DNA from: Opeltia flavorubescens | Lineage: Eukaryota > Ascomycota > Lecanoromycetes > Teloschistales > Teloschistaceae | Length of the DNA stretch: 64,000 bases | Direction of reading: 5' to 3' | Assembly: GCA_000442125.1 (NCBI GenBank) | Contig: KE546972.1 | Location: 456,022 to 520,021 of the forward strand | Part shown: one piece after another, positions 1 to 10,724 of the stretch | How positions within the stretch are numbered: position 1 is the first letter of the stretch | Layout: each line of letters begins with the position of its first letter | Notes under the pieces: generated by a model | The model's database searches: none | The model's input: only the letters and a program-made list of their open reading frames with translations | Told to the model about the DNA's origin: nothing | Program-made: the position numbers and the translations under genes

Positions 1-1240
1 CGCTCTGTACCTTCGGATCATGTTGGAAACGAAGAAGTTGCTACCCCTGGACCAGGCCTGGAAGCTCTACTCAATATGCCCCTCCCTACGGCAACTCCGC
101 CGAATCTCTTCCGTGGCGCTGGATCAGGGAGTTTCCTTCGCCGCTCTGATGGAAGGTCCAGGTTGCCTAGACCTCGTCGAGCATCAATAGGCGGAGTGAC
201 CCCGTTCCCAGCGAGCCACAGCCGGCAAAGGCAGCAACGTTTCAATACGAGCCCCAATGCTTCTGGACTCTCTACCCCAGGCACGATGTCTGGATCGGTC
301 TCTACCGTATCCGATCTGGCGTCAGGCTCGCACCCACCACCATCTACTCCTGCTGATTTTGGTATGTCACCTTATGCATCAGGAGCAACGACTCCAAGTC
401 GGCGCCCATCCTCGGCTTCAGCTTTACACCAATCACCCGTTAGCACCCGGGATATGGCATACTCGCCGCCGGATGATCCTAGTCCTCCAAGTTCAAACCA
501 AACTACCCCTCACCCCGTTCATCAACGACGTAGGAGCGACTCTGAATTTGCGCGACATCGGAATCTTGGTGCTGGCGCGGCGCGGCGGAATGGCGTCGTC
601 GCACCGGATGGTGTTGAAGCTGATAACAACATGGCGTCTGGTAGTCGGAGCTGGTTGATTTATGTTGTAGGCACTAACATTTCCGAAAATCATCCTGCAC
701 TCACCACTCCAAGCCTTTTCACCGATGTAAGTGTGGTACCCGAAATTCCCTGAGGGCTTATAAGTATTAATGGACTTACACTTCCCGTTTTAGAATCCTA
801 CTTATGAGGACATGCTCTTGCTCTCGTCGCTACTCGGTCCAGCGAGGCCGCCCGTCGCCAGCCGCGAAGATGTGGCCTCAGCGCCTGGTGTCTACCAGAT
901 ACGAAAAAGTGCAGGCACGATCGTTGCAGTAGCGCTCCAGGGCATCGAGCAAGTCACCATCGCAAGTGGCGAGCGTTGTCTCGTGTGCCTTTGCGACTAC
1001 GAAATCGACGAGGAGGTACGGCGGCTCAACAAGTGCAAACATCTCTTTCACAGAGAGTGCATTGATCAGGTACGTAAACTCACGTTCTTATGGCATGTGG
1101 CTTTTTGTGAGTCACTCTAATTGCTATATTAGTGGCTCACGACCGGCCGTAACTCTTGTCCACTTTGCCGCAGCCAAGGAGTCGACGAATCGATTTCCAG
1201 TCAGCCCGAGCAGCCCGGGGCTTCTTCCACTCCTATATGA
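1..1240 (+). CDS. RING-H2 finger protein, probable E3 ubiquitin ligase (5' end outside window)
   Basis: The reading frame is open from base 1, so the gene begins upstream. Exons are <1-726, 794-1069 and 1133-1240, joined by introns with GTAAGT...TTTTAG and GTACGT...TATTAG ends; 369 residues are visible. The first two thirds are Ser/Pro/Thr-rich low-complexity sequence with repeated SG-xTTP/STP motifs. The C-terminus is a RING-H2 finger: CLVC, then a CKHLFHREC segment, then CPLC after the last intron, which splits the finger just before WLTTGRNSCPLC. Only about 12 residues follow it. RING-H2 fingers recruit an E2 enzyme and direct ubiquitin transfer to a substrate. The placement of a C-terminal RING behind a disordered N-terminus is common in fungal ligases, but the target is unknown. 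I am sure of the RING and the last two introns; the protein's name cannot be given. Confidence 0.85.
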
Positions 1241-1788
1241 TTTTCGAGACATCTTCGCGGACTTGCTGGACGCTCTTCCACTTTCACAGTACACATTCCA
1301 TCAAGGATCTTTGCTTGGTCATCTGCATTGCATAACCGGGGGGGATGGCGCTGGGGAGATCCTCAGACATACATGAACAGGATCTGCGACGAGGAGGCCT
1401 TCCTTTTTTTTAACGATACACTCAGGCATGGTACGTAGCGATGTACGATAGGGATGATCGTGGGGCAATTGAGCACTTTGCACGATATTCCTTCACGAAG
1501 CTCATGTGGGCGAGTTGTATAGATACCCTAGGATGATCATCTTCGGAATCATGAGATATTTATCATAGTTTTGACTTCTACTTGTCGAGCTATGCATTCA
1601 ACCGAAACCGTCCATATAGAAATGTCCGTGTACGCAGTATCCCTATCTTACGCCAGCCAGACTGAACTCCTTATATTGCTTAACGCCATCTGCCCACCCG
1701 CTTTGAATCTTGAACCTCACACGACCTATGCCACTCCATCTCCCTAGCTCAACTTCTTCCTTCCCATACTCTTCCAATCCGACCCCAG
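1241..1788. other. Intergenic region between convergent genes
   Basis: This stretch holds the 3' flank of the RING gene (+) and of VMA9 (-), which converge. I see no convincing reading frame, tRNA or other RNA gene. It contains a short homopolymer T run near 1406. Confidence 0.6.
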
Positions 1789-2458
1789 TCACGAACCGTG
1801 CACGAATTTCGGTCGTAAAGTCGAGCTCTGGGGCTTAACAAGCGGGTGCCACTGTGCCATGAATACGATCGCTGTTTGAGGAATTGTCAGCCTATTGTCT
1901 TTCCCTTCCTTCTGTCTTTCCCTTCCTTCTGTCTTCTCTTCCCTCGGTTTTCCTTCGATTCTCCTCATGGTCCCTTCTCTATATATCTTTCTTTCTCCTC
2001 CCCCCGCTTATCCTTTTCCCTCACATTCCACCAAACACCCCCACAGCACCACATCCATCCCATCCATGCCTTCCCGAAGAAGGAAAGGGGAAAAGCGAAA
2101 TAGAAATGCCACTAACCCCACATAATATAACAGCTCGCGAAACTGAGTATGAGTGTGCTTCTCCAGATCCTAGATTTTCCGCTCGTACGTTAGCGCAACC
2201 TGCTCGCTCATCTTTCTTCTCCACACCCCCCTCCCAAGAGACCAACAGCGGGGAAGGCGGAGGGTAGGAGGGGTTCCATGAGTGCATACGTTTGGTTTTC
2301 GCCTTTGGGGGAGAAGAAGTATGCTAGGACCGAGATGACGACGATGAAGATGAGGCCGATGATGAGGGAGGCGCTGTAGAGAAGGGGGATCGTCAGTGAT
2401 GCTTTCTAGGATAGCGAAGAGAGAGATATGGGAGAGGGGAAAAGTACCCGTTTGCCAT
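1789..2458 (-). CDS. VMA9: V-type proton ATPase subunit e (Vma9-like), four exons
   Basis: This small gene was assembled from four exons: 2448-2458, 2290-2373, 2117-2169 and 1789-1871, giving 76 residues. The first exon encodes only MAN plus two bases. The protein has two hydrophobic helices, separated by the family hallmark SPKGENQT and followed by WRSTLILSFASCYIMW, then AQWHPLV and a polar tail. Subunit e is a tiny proteolipid-like part of the membrane V0 sector, needed for assembly of the proton pump that acidifies vacuoles and endosomes. The length matches the usual 70-80 residues. All junctions restore family residues in phase (G at the first, T at the second, A at the third). The third intron is unusually long (245 nt) and carries a purine/pyrimidine-asymmetric tandem repeat. 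No competing reading frame explains these four conserved pieces. Confidence 0.9.
1897..1930 (+). repeat. 17-bp tandem duplication in a pyrimidine tract (VMA9 intron 3)
   Basis: The unit GTCTTTCCCTTCCTTCT occurs twice head to tail, within about 130 bp of almost pure pyrimidine on the + strand (purine on the transcribed strand). It lies inside the third VMA9 intron. It looks like replication slippage; no function can be claimed. Confidence 0.8.
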
Positions 2459-2763
2459 GCTGGGGGATTCGTAAAGTTGAGTTATGGAAAGATTTGGGAT
2501 CGGAGCTTGAGCTGTTGTTACGATGGCGATGCCAAGCTTTTGATATAGATTACCGCTAGTGTGAGACGCAGGCTGAGTGCTGAGTGGTAATACTCGCGAC
2601 AGTTATACGAAGAGCGCAGTTTAATTGTTTTCATAGGAATAAGCAGCCATCCAAAAATACACTGCATGGACCCGTTCAGTTGCTATCAAGTCTTGTCCTT
2701 TTCAGCCTCCTAGAGCATTAGCCATCTTCCCCCAACGCCAGGTATATACTGAAGTCAACAGGA

Positions 2764-5700
2764 TCATAGCTTCGCCCCTTTTCCACCATCTACCAGCTCC
2801 GCGCCTGCCGCCGAGATACAGAGTTTCCCAGTCTCCACAACCTTCGTCTGGAAAATAACTTTCGATCCCTCCTTCCACATCTCCGTCCTCAACTTCTGGC
2901 CTGGTAGCACTGTCCCCGCAAACCTTACCTTCATATTCTTGAACGGTCCATAGGTTTGGTAGATATGCTTTCCGCTAATACCAAAGAAACACAAGCCATG
3001 CAAGATCGGGACCTTGAAGCCACCGATTTTCGAGAACTCCGGGTCAATGTGTAAAGGATTCCTGTCACCGTTAAGCCGGTACAGCGCTGCTTGCTCTGGC
3101 GTTGTGGCCTCCTCAACCACGGCATCTGGTTGACGTTTGGGAGGCTGGTGTACCGCCGTCGCCGCGCCGCGGTTTGACCCTTTCTTCGGGCCACCGAAGC
3201 CTCCGCTACCACGAATAAACGTAGCTGATTCGTTGTAGAAGACATCCTCACCGGTGACGGCATCTTTCGTCGTGGTCCCGGACGTTACAATTGCCGCGTT
3301 ACCTTTATCAACCACTTCCACCAGCTTTGGATAGCTGACGAGTTTTGCAGCTGTGGGAATCGGATATTTGCGGATCTCGAGATATTGTTCTCCGTGCAAA
3401 AGCATCATGGGTGAGAAGTTAGGCATGATGTCGTTCAGACTATAAGGTAAAGCGGAGCCAAAGTAAGGTATGACCCCAAAGGTAGGCAATGCTTGGAAAT
3501 CGTCGGATCCCTCGTAGACCAGGGGTAATTCAGTGCGCTTTGCTCCGACGCCTAGGTTGTATAGTATTACATCCTTATCATCGTATGTGAATTCGGTGCC
3601 TTCCGGTTTCGCCTTTTTAGCGCTCTCGATATTAGCCAAGTAATCAACGTCTCCTGCACCAGTCTTGCTGCCTGCATTACCTCCGCTCTTATTTTGCATG
3701 TTTTTCATAATACTCTTCAGACCATCTTGGCTGTCCTCAGGGTGATCGGTGCGACCATCGTCGAAATTCACGATATCTTTCCATGCTTTGAGAACTGACT
3801 CTGGTGTTAATTTGACGTCGACTGGAAAGCCGTGACCTCCACTCCTCTGCCATCGAGTCCTAGCGTGCCAGCCACTTCCCACTTCGTAGAGATTCCCGGT
3901 CGGCGGTTGAGGTACCTTATCGGAGCTCAACGCGGCCACCAATGGTGCGACCTGCTCCGGCTTGAACGCTTGTACCATCTCTTCCGGCATTATACTCCGT
4001 GTCATGTTCGTGCCTGCATTTGGAGCGATGGTGTTCACGTAGATGTTGTACTTGGCTCCTTCTCGTGCCAATGCACGCGAGAAGCCTAGGATACCCGATT
4101 TTGCCGCAGCATAATTGGCCTGACCAAAGTTGCCGTAGATGCCGCTCGTGCTTGTCGTATTGACAACACGGCCGTACTTCTGCTTCAAAAAGTATGGCCA
4201 GGCGGCCTTAGTCATCTTATAGGTACCCCTCAAGTGAACAGCAATGACTTGATCCCATTGACTGTCTTCCATGTTCGTGAAAGCTTTGTCTCGCAGAATA
4301 CCAGCATTATTGATGAGAACGTCGATTCGACCAAAAGCGTCAATGGCTGTCTTTACAACGGTCTCGCCCTCTTCAGCTGAAGCTTTGCTGCCTACTGCTT
4401 TTCCTCCTAACTTTTGGATCTCTTGGACAGCATCATCCGGATTCACGAGGTCATTTACAACCACCGACGCACCTAGCTTGGCGAAAAGCAACGCATACGA
4501 TCGACCAAGCCTAGCATCATCAGCCAATCGAAAGGGGCATGTACAAGCTTCATGACCTACCCTCCTCCTGCGCCAGTTATGAGTACGACCTTGCCAGAGA
4601 AATCAAGGCTTTCGCCGGTATCGTTATCTCCCATCTTTGAAGCTTCTTCGAGCAGGGACATAAAATCAGCAACACCCGAGGGGTAGCTTGGTTCGGAAAA
4701 GTCATTGACATCCTTCCATCTCTTGAGGATCGCTCCCGGTGTCAAGGAAGGTCCAATCTTGAGCAGAGCTCCTTTGGCACGTTCCCATCGTAACTTGGCG
4801 ATGTGTCCACCACCAACTTCAAATATCGATCCGGTCTCATTCGTGTTGGAGGAGTGCACAAGTACGGCTACCAAAGGTACAACCCAGTCTGGTTTTAGAT
4901 TGTCAAGGATATCAGGAGGCATCACGGTCTGTGTCATCCTACTCGCAGCTAGAACATGTCAGCATAAGCCAATACAAAGAAGATGGGTCATCAGGGGTAA
5001 TCACCAATAGGTGCAATGACATTGCAGATTATGTTATACTTGTAGCCTTCTTTTGCCAATGTCTCGGTAAAGCCAACTTGAGACAGTTTTGCGGCTACTT
5101 GAAGTCAGTACCCTCTCGTTGACTGGGGAAGAGTAGCATGAGGTACCTGAGTAGTTGCACTGGCCGAAGCTACCAAAGAGACCTGCTGCAGATGCCGTGT
5201 TGATGACTCGACCGTACTTTTGTTTCCGAAAATGCGGCCAAGCAGCTCGTGCACACTATTTCTCTCTCAGCGATGGTTCGATCTTGTTTTACTCCAGTGG
5301 ATAAACCTTGTATGCTCCTTTGACGTGGACCTTGATAACCAAGTCCCAGTCCTGATCTGTCATATTCTTGAAGCTGACATCCCGTAATATACCGGCATTG
5401 TTGAGAAGCACATCTATCCGGCCGAAATTTTGTATGGCAGTGTCGATGATTCGTTCTCCATTTTCAACGCTGTCATAGTTTGCGACAGCTTTACCTCCAG
5501 CAGCTTTGATCTCGTCGACAACCACGTCTGCCGCCTTGCCAAAAGGATAAGTTGAATTTATGGGCTTGTTATGATTGCTCGATACTTACTTTCGAGGAGC
5601 TGCCCTCGCCCTTGAAGGATCCTCCAAGATCGTTGACCACAACATTAGCACCCCGAGATCCAAAGAAGAGTGCGTAAGCTTTGCCAAGGCTGAAATTGTT

Positions 5701-5795
5701 AGCTACAACTCATAGCGTTGAAAATGATGCCTTGCTTACCCTCCGCCGGCGCCGGTTACGACGACAGTCTGGCCATCAAACCTTAGCTCACTCAT
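2764..5795 (-). CDS. FOX2: Peroxisomal multifunctional beta-oxidation enzyme (MFE-2, Fox2)
   Basis: This is the bifunctional enoyl-CoA hydratase 2 / (3R)-hydroxyacyl-CoA dehydrogenase of peroxisomal fatty-acid beta-oxidation. Seven exons (5740-5795, 5590-5689, 5307-5534, 5147-5255, 5005-5094, 4561-4948, 2764-4510) give 905 residues, close to the roughly 900 of yeast Fox2. Two short-chain dehydrogenase domains lie in tandem, each opening with a TGAGGGLG nucleotide-binding turn and each carrying LLNNAG or LINNAG and a YxxxK catalytic pair (YSAAK and YAAAK). The C-terminal third is a hot-dog hydratase with the NPLHIDPEF and ILHGLC signatures. The last three residues are AKL, a type 1 peroxisomal targeting signal. 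The intron after the first glycine-rich turn recurs at the same place in the second domain, a trace of the ancient duplication. Two CCTCGG-type boxes lie 150-172 bp upstream of the ATG. Confidence 0.95.
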
Positions 5796-6112
5796 GTCCC
5801 CGAGAGTAGGAAGTAACAAGTAATGGGATTAAAATTAGGACCGCTTTCTTTACTTAAAGGCAAAGCGAATTATTGATACAAAAGAGCGGAGAGGGCACAT
5901 TATTGAAGTAGGCGGTTCACTGGTGGAGCAATCGCCGACAAGATCCTCGGACGTCAATATACCGAGGCATTTCCCAATTAGGTATAGGTTTCCGATACTG
6001 TCACATGCAGATCGACCTAGGAAAAGTCATAACATTATCACCGAATAGTTTGAGGTCGTTTTGAGCAGCGACATTAAGTTACTATCGTTGGAACATCGAC
6101 GCACCATCAGGT
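5796..6112. promoter_or_regulatory. Divergent promoter between FOX2 and the glycerate-kinase-like gene
   Basis: This 317-bp spacer separates two genes read away from each other, so both promoters must lie here. The notable content is a CCTCGG and a CCGAGG hexamer spaced 11 bp apart. No reading frame or RNA gene is seen. Confidence 0.7.
5945..5967. promoter_or_regulatory. Inverted pair of CCTCGG boxes, putative FarA/FarB sites
   Basis: CCTCGG lies at 5945-5950 and its reverse complement CCGAGG at 5962-5967. CCTCGG is the established core element bound by FarA/FarB-type activators upstream of fatty-acid catabolism genes in Aspergillus. The pair lies 150-172 bp from the FOX2 start, and a gene for such an activator lies about 5 kb away. 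A single hexamer is expected by chance about every 2 kb; a close pair in this promoter is less likely to be chance, but binding is inferred. Confidence 0.6.
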
Positions 6113-7400
6113 ATGCCTGAAGACTCGGATATCAAGCTTCAGGCCTGTATATCATTCATCGTAGAGCAAATCAAGCGTCGAGATTTGCATCTAAGCGACA
6201 AAGGTCCACCCCCTTTCTTCCTAGGTGTCAATGGGGTGCAAGGTATTGGAAAGACATCATTGGTATGTCATCCAAATGAAATTATTGCTACACGATCCGT
6301 GATCCTTAGTAGTGCATCCTGGATCAATATTCGCAAGTATCATTTGCTAGCTTTGTAAATGTTGCAGAATAGCCGAAGCTACAACATAACTCAATATATC
6401 CTCTTACTTACGACACAAAAAATGAGTCTCACGTACAGTATTTTATTCATGCTTTTCTCACTGTATGCGTTGCCATAGGTATCAGCCATCGCTGGCCTAC
6501 TGAAACAACCTCCGTATTATCTAAAGAGCGTTGTGCTCTCGATGGATGACTTCTATTTATCTCACGATGATCAGCTACACCTTGCTGAAACTAACCCATC
6601 CAATCCTCTCATCCAGCATAGAGGCCAGCCTTCAACCCACGATCTCCAATTAGCTGTTTCGGTTCTTTCCTGTCTTCGCGAACGTCGTGAGACCAAAATA
6701 CCTCAGTACGATAAGAGTGCCTTTGAAGGGCGGGGGGATCGAACCCAACAAGACGGATGGCTCACGATAGGCGGTGAGAGACAGTGGCCGATTGATATTG
6801 TCATACTAGAGGGCTGGTGTCTTGGTTTCAAAGCTTTAGATGACAAATACTTGACAGCTCTTTGGGATGAAGCTGTGAAAGCTCGAGATCACGACCCAGG
6901 TTATCGAGGACAATTGGGCCGTAGTCGCTTGAGAGACGTGCAATTCATAAACAGGGCCTTGAAAGACTATGACGCCATCACAAGGTAGGGGGTTTTTGTC
7001 GTGGACGATTAAAACTGCTTGTAATGACACGTGCACAGTCAGCTCGACGCTCTGATTCACCTGTAAGGCTGGAGGTTTCTTTTTATGTTACGATCTAATG
7101 AGTCCAGAGATGCCGAGGATCCTCTCTATGTGTATGAATGGCGTTTAGAGCAAGAAGCAGGACTTCGTCAAGCTAAAGGTTCTGGAATGACGGACACCGA
7201 GGTCGTCGACTTCGTCAACGGCTGTCTGTTCACCTATTTTGACTCGCATTTCACCAATAGCACTGACCAAGGCAGATTATCCGTCATATGAGCTCTTTAC
7301 AGAACGACTGAGGCAAGGGGCATTTGACGACAAGAAGGGTAAGCAGCTTCGCGTGGTCCTAGGGAGAGACCGTGGTGCCAAGCAAGTCTTGCAAGTATGA
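6113..7400 (+). CDS. TDA10: P-loop kinase related to D-glycerate 3-kinase (Tda10-like)
   Basis: Five exons (6113-6262, 6479-6984, 7039-7062, 7108-7223, 7276-7400) give 306 residues. The N-terminus has the Walker A loop GVNGVQGIGKTSL, followed after a 216-nt intron by SMDDFYLSHDD, the substrate-side acidic motif of the family, then ILEGWCLGF. The C-terminus reads VYEWRLEQE, GMTDTEVVDFVNGYYPSYELF and LGRDRGAKQVLQV. The last intron uses a GTCTGT donor; removing it restores NGYYPSYEL, otherwise the frame ends early. Plant members phosphorylate glycerate in photorespiration, while the yeast homologue is a kinase of poorly defined substrate, so the reaction here is inferred. It shares a promoter with FOX2, which may point to use in growth on fatty acids or C2 compounds. 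Confidence 0.88.
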
Positions 7401-7595
7401 GTGAGTGTGCCGAAAGGTAGCACCAAATGGAGTACCCTGCCGAAGTGGGTCCATCAACTTCTCACCACCTCCTGGAGATTCATTTGCTTTGCCAAAGTTC
7501 AAAGAAAGGGCACCTGTCGATCATTTGGGGGAAACGGTGTCAATGCGCTAAAAGCCCATAACCCTCGGAAATATGATTCTTAATCGTGATAGGTG

Positions 7596-8220
7596 TTACA
7601 AGGAGGACTGGGATGCTTCATCATTCAACTGCTGCTGTTTCATCTCATGGGCAAGCTTCTGCGCTTCTTCGGCCATCTCCTCTTCACTCCTGGGCTTTCT
7701 GGAGCTGTCGTCTACTGTGGGAAACTTTGGCCGTCTGCTAGATTTCTCAAATAAATGCTTGCCGACATCTCCGTCCTCTCCTTCAAGCATCCCGTATATG
7801 GCATCGGAGCCGCCTTGACCATCTAAATCAGCACTCCGCCTTGGGATGATATGGGTATGAAGGTGCGGGACACTCTGGCCAGCAGCAGGTCCGTCCTGAA
7901 TTGCAATGTTAAGGCTCGAAGCTCCGTAGAAGCGTTCCACCATCCGACCAACTTGTTGAACGGTCAAGAAGAGATCGGTGACCTCCGCATGATTCAAATC
8001 ACTCATTCGTTTGGCTGGACGTCGAGGTGATACTAGCACATGACCTGGAAGCAAAGGCTTGATGTTGACCAATGCAAAACTATGTGTAGTCAAATGGAAA
8101 ACCTTGAAGTCCTGTCAGATAAGGCATTACAATCCTTCCAAATTATCATTCGTAGTGTTTTACCTGTGGAGTCACGAGAAAGTTGCCAAAATATACTGGA
8201 GTATTAATGATGGGAGGCAT
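7596..8220 (-). CDS. HNT2: HIT-family hydrolase, Fhit/Hnt2-like (dinucleoside triphosphatase)
   Basis: Two exons, 8164-8220 and 7596-8102, give 187 residues. The start MPPIINTPVYFGNFLVTPQ and the next exon VFHLTTHSFALVNIKPLLPGH match the first strands of Fhit. The histidine triad HLHTHIIP is present after GQSVPHLH, with DGPAAGQSV just before it, the Fhit rather than Hint form. Such enzymes split diadenosine tri- and tetraphosphates; the triad's middle histidine forms the nucleotidyl intermediate. The C-terminal 60 residues are charged and low in complexity. A perfect 14-bp tandem repeat lies about 20 bp before the ATG. Confidence 0.92.
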
Positions 8221-8742
8221 TTCGATTAGATCCGCAATGTTAGGTATTCATGAATAGGTATTCATGAATAATTTCGAACTCGAGGTATTGTTGAAGGAGC
8301 CAAATCATGTACGAGCTAACCAGATCAGGGGCTGTACTAGCATGGAATAGGCGACTTGACAATAATTTCCGACGAGAAAAACCTTCACTTGTTGGCATCT
8401 AACGCACTAATTAAGGAACGCACGCAGCTTTTGATAAGAGAATCGGCGAATACTTACTAGATATCGATGTGTCGGACTTGATTTTACTCTGTTGAATTTG
8501 CCTTATGCTCCAGGGTCCAGGACCCTTGACAGTATAGCAGGATTATTGACTCACTTTGGTGTCAATTGTTGAGCGTTGCGTGCCTGTCTCATTACAAAGC
8601 GGCTGTGAAACGCACTTACCAACAGAACACTGCCAAATATTAGCACATTATTACTCACGGATCTCGTACTCGTAAAGTTCACTGCTTAAAACCCTTTGCT
8701 GACGCCCATAATCTCAAAGAGTTTTGATTCTCCCCAGCACCA
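8221..8742. other. Divergent promoter region, HIT gene and alpha/beta hydrolase
   Basis: These 522 bp separate two genes read in opposite directions. Apart from the tandem 14-bp repeat next to the HIT gene I see no reading frame with coding character, no tRNA and no other motif that I would name. Confidence 0.55.
8241..8268 (+). repeat. Perfect 14-bp tandem repeat with a palindromic core, upstream of the HIT gene
   Basis: The unit TAGGTATTCATGAA occurs twice head to tail. Each unit contains ATTCATGAAT-type dyad symmetry (TATTCATGAATA spans the joint). It starts 21 bp upstream of the HIT gene's ATG, so it lies in its 5' leader or core promoter. It could be an operator or simple slippage. Confidence 0.75.
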
Positions 8743-10305
8743 ATGATCGGGACTTCATGGTGGCAGTATGTCTTGATTCGGACATGTATCGCGGGCTTTC
8801 AATACCTTGTTCCTCTTGTTGCCCTTAGCTGCCTCGTTTCAATCGCTTCGGGATCTTCCCACAAAAGTATTCCCACGGTAATCATTATCTGGGCTGCATG
8901 TGAAATATCTTTCCTTTTCTTCATTTTCATTCCTAGGTATTTCTTGCTGCAACGACAGATTGTACATCCTGCACCTTTGCCGTGGGATGAACGACAACAT
9001 CTCTTTCGGCTATGCCTGGAAAGCGTTTCTGACCCCGAGCTATATATTTCAAAATGGTTCAAAGGAGCCCCATTGTCGGAGATACGCCGTGACAATGTTA
9101 AGCAATTCTTCTGCTGGTCGTTCCTGAATAAAGACAGCTACGGCCTGATAGATGACAAAGAGCTGGAAGACTACACGGACCAATTGGAGACAAAGCTTGG
9201 TCGAAAACTACAGCCAGGAATGGGAAATGCCACAGCATTGCGATTGACTTTAGATAAGGTTCAGATGCTCTTCAGACCGCTTATCTGGTACATAGTAAGT
9301 CTACTGACAATCAAGCCAAGTAATTGAGATTCCTCACAGAAGCTGACGGCACCACAGATCATATCCATCGTCGATGCAGCAACCGATGTCTACATGCGAT
9401 ATCAGTCATTCCATTTCTACCGATTGAGCTTTGACCGCTTCTTGACAGTCTTTCCGCTGCGTCCGTTGACCTTGTTGACGACATACATAAGTCCTGCCAA
9501 AACCCTTTCCTACTGGCATCGTCCGCACACGTCAAAGTCCCGACTTCCTATTCTGCTCATACACGGAATAGGGATTGGGCACTATACATATGCAGGCTTC
9601 CTAGCGGAAATCAACCGGATCAAGGATCACCAAATGGACGGAGAGACGGGTATCATCGCTCTTGAGATCATGCCGATCAGCTTCCGCATCACCCACGCAG
9701 CATTGCGCCGAGACGAGTTGATAGAAGAGATCTTAAAGATTGTCCGGAACCATGGGTGGACTAGATTTGTCCTAGTCGCTCACTCTTACGGAAGCGTGAT
9801 TGCTACTCACTTACTAAAAAGCCCACAAACCTCTCCAATGATCGAAGCGACAGTACTTATTGATCCAGTCTCCATCCTACTGCATCTCCCGGACGTTGCA
9901 TATAACTTCACGTGCAGACAACCGGCGCAAGCCAACGAGCATCAGCTTTATTACTTTGCTTCAATGGATATGGGTGTTTCCCATACTTTATCACGGAGCT
10001 TCTTTTGGCAGGAGAACATATTATGGAAACACGACCTCCTGGGGCGCCGTGTGACAGTCAGTCTGTGTGGAAAAGACCTTATTGTCAACACAGAAGCTGT
10101 CGGTCGTTATCTTCTGGGCGATGGAAATGGAGCATCAACAGATCTTAGCTGGAAATGTGACCAATGGGATGGAAATGCAATAAATGTTATCTGGTTCGAA
10201 GACCTTGACCACGGCCAGGTTTTTGAAAAGAAGCGAAACTACAAACGATTGATTAAAGTCGTTCAGGAGTACACCTCGAACTCAACATCAGTGGACAAGA
10301 TATGA
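8743..10305 (+). CDS. Membrane-associated alpha/beta hydrolase, function unknown
   Basis: Two exons, 8743-9294 and 9358-10305, give 499 residues. The N-terminus has two hydrophobic segments (about residues 12-30 and 43-65), so the protein is probably membrane-anchored. The catalytic half starts after the intron: an oxyanion region PILLIHGIGIGHYTY, a nucleophile elbow AHSYGS with Ser near residue 327, a likely acid in CGKDLIVN, and a likely base in DLDHGQVF. This is the usual Ser-Asp-His layout of an alpha/beta hydrolase. Similar two-part proteins are widespread in Pezizomycotina but have no known substrate that I can name; a lipase or esterase role is only a guess. The intron (GTAAGT...CACAG) falls inside a further hydrophobic stretch, WYIIISIVDAATDVYM. 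Confidence 0.85.
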
Positions 10306-10724
10306 GCGACATAGACATTGCTATGAGCTTTTCAGACGATAGAGCTCCCTTGATTGTTTCCAGCGGGGAAGGGAGTTGCAATTAGAACACAATTTCATTA
10401 AAATAACAGGGTAAACAGCTCGTGCACGATGCAGTTTGAAAACGAGTAGAGTACCCGGATAATCAGCACGTAGCTATACTAATCAAGCTGCAAGTTCAAT
10501 AATTGATGGACTTCCAGCACCAGCTTCATGCAACGTGCAATTGAAAATAGGGAGCAAGTGACCCCCGCTTCCACTAAACCAGCACTCTGCCGACTGTGCT
10601 GGGCACCCACCGAGTCCAGTCATTTGCAAGCATCATAAAGTATTCCGCAGTAGTACGACACTCCTTCGAAGTGAGACTCACTGTATCCGTAGAATTTGTC
10701 TTCTGTTCGGCACCCACCAACATC
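10306..10724. other. Intergenic region upstream of the FarA/FarB-like activator
   Basis: This 419-bp stretch carries the 3' flank of the hydrolase and the promoter of the Zn2Cys6 gene. I see no coding frame. No CCTCGG hexamer was noticed here; the two copies linked to this gene are inside its second intron instead. Confidence 0.55.

Noticed and set aside
1942-1947. Another CCTCGG hexamer, in the VMA9 intron
   Set aside because: Single copies are expected by chance about every 2 kb on either strand; no link to lipid use.
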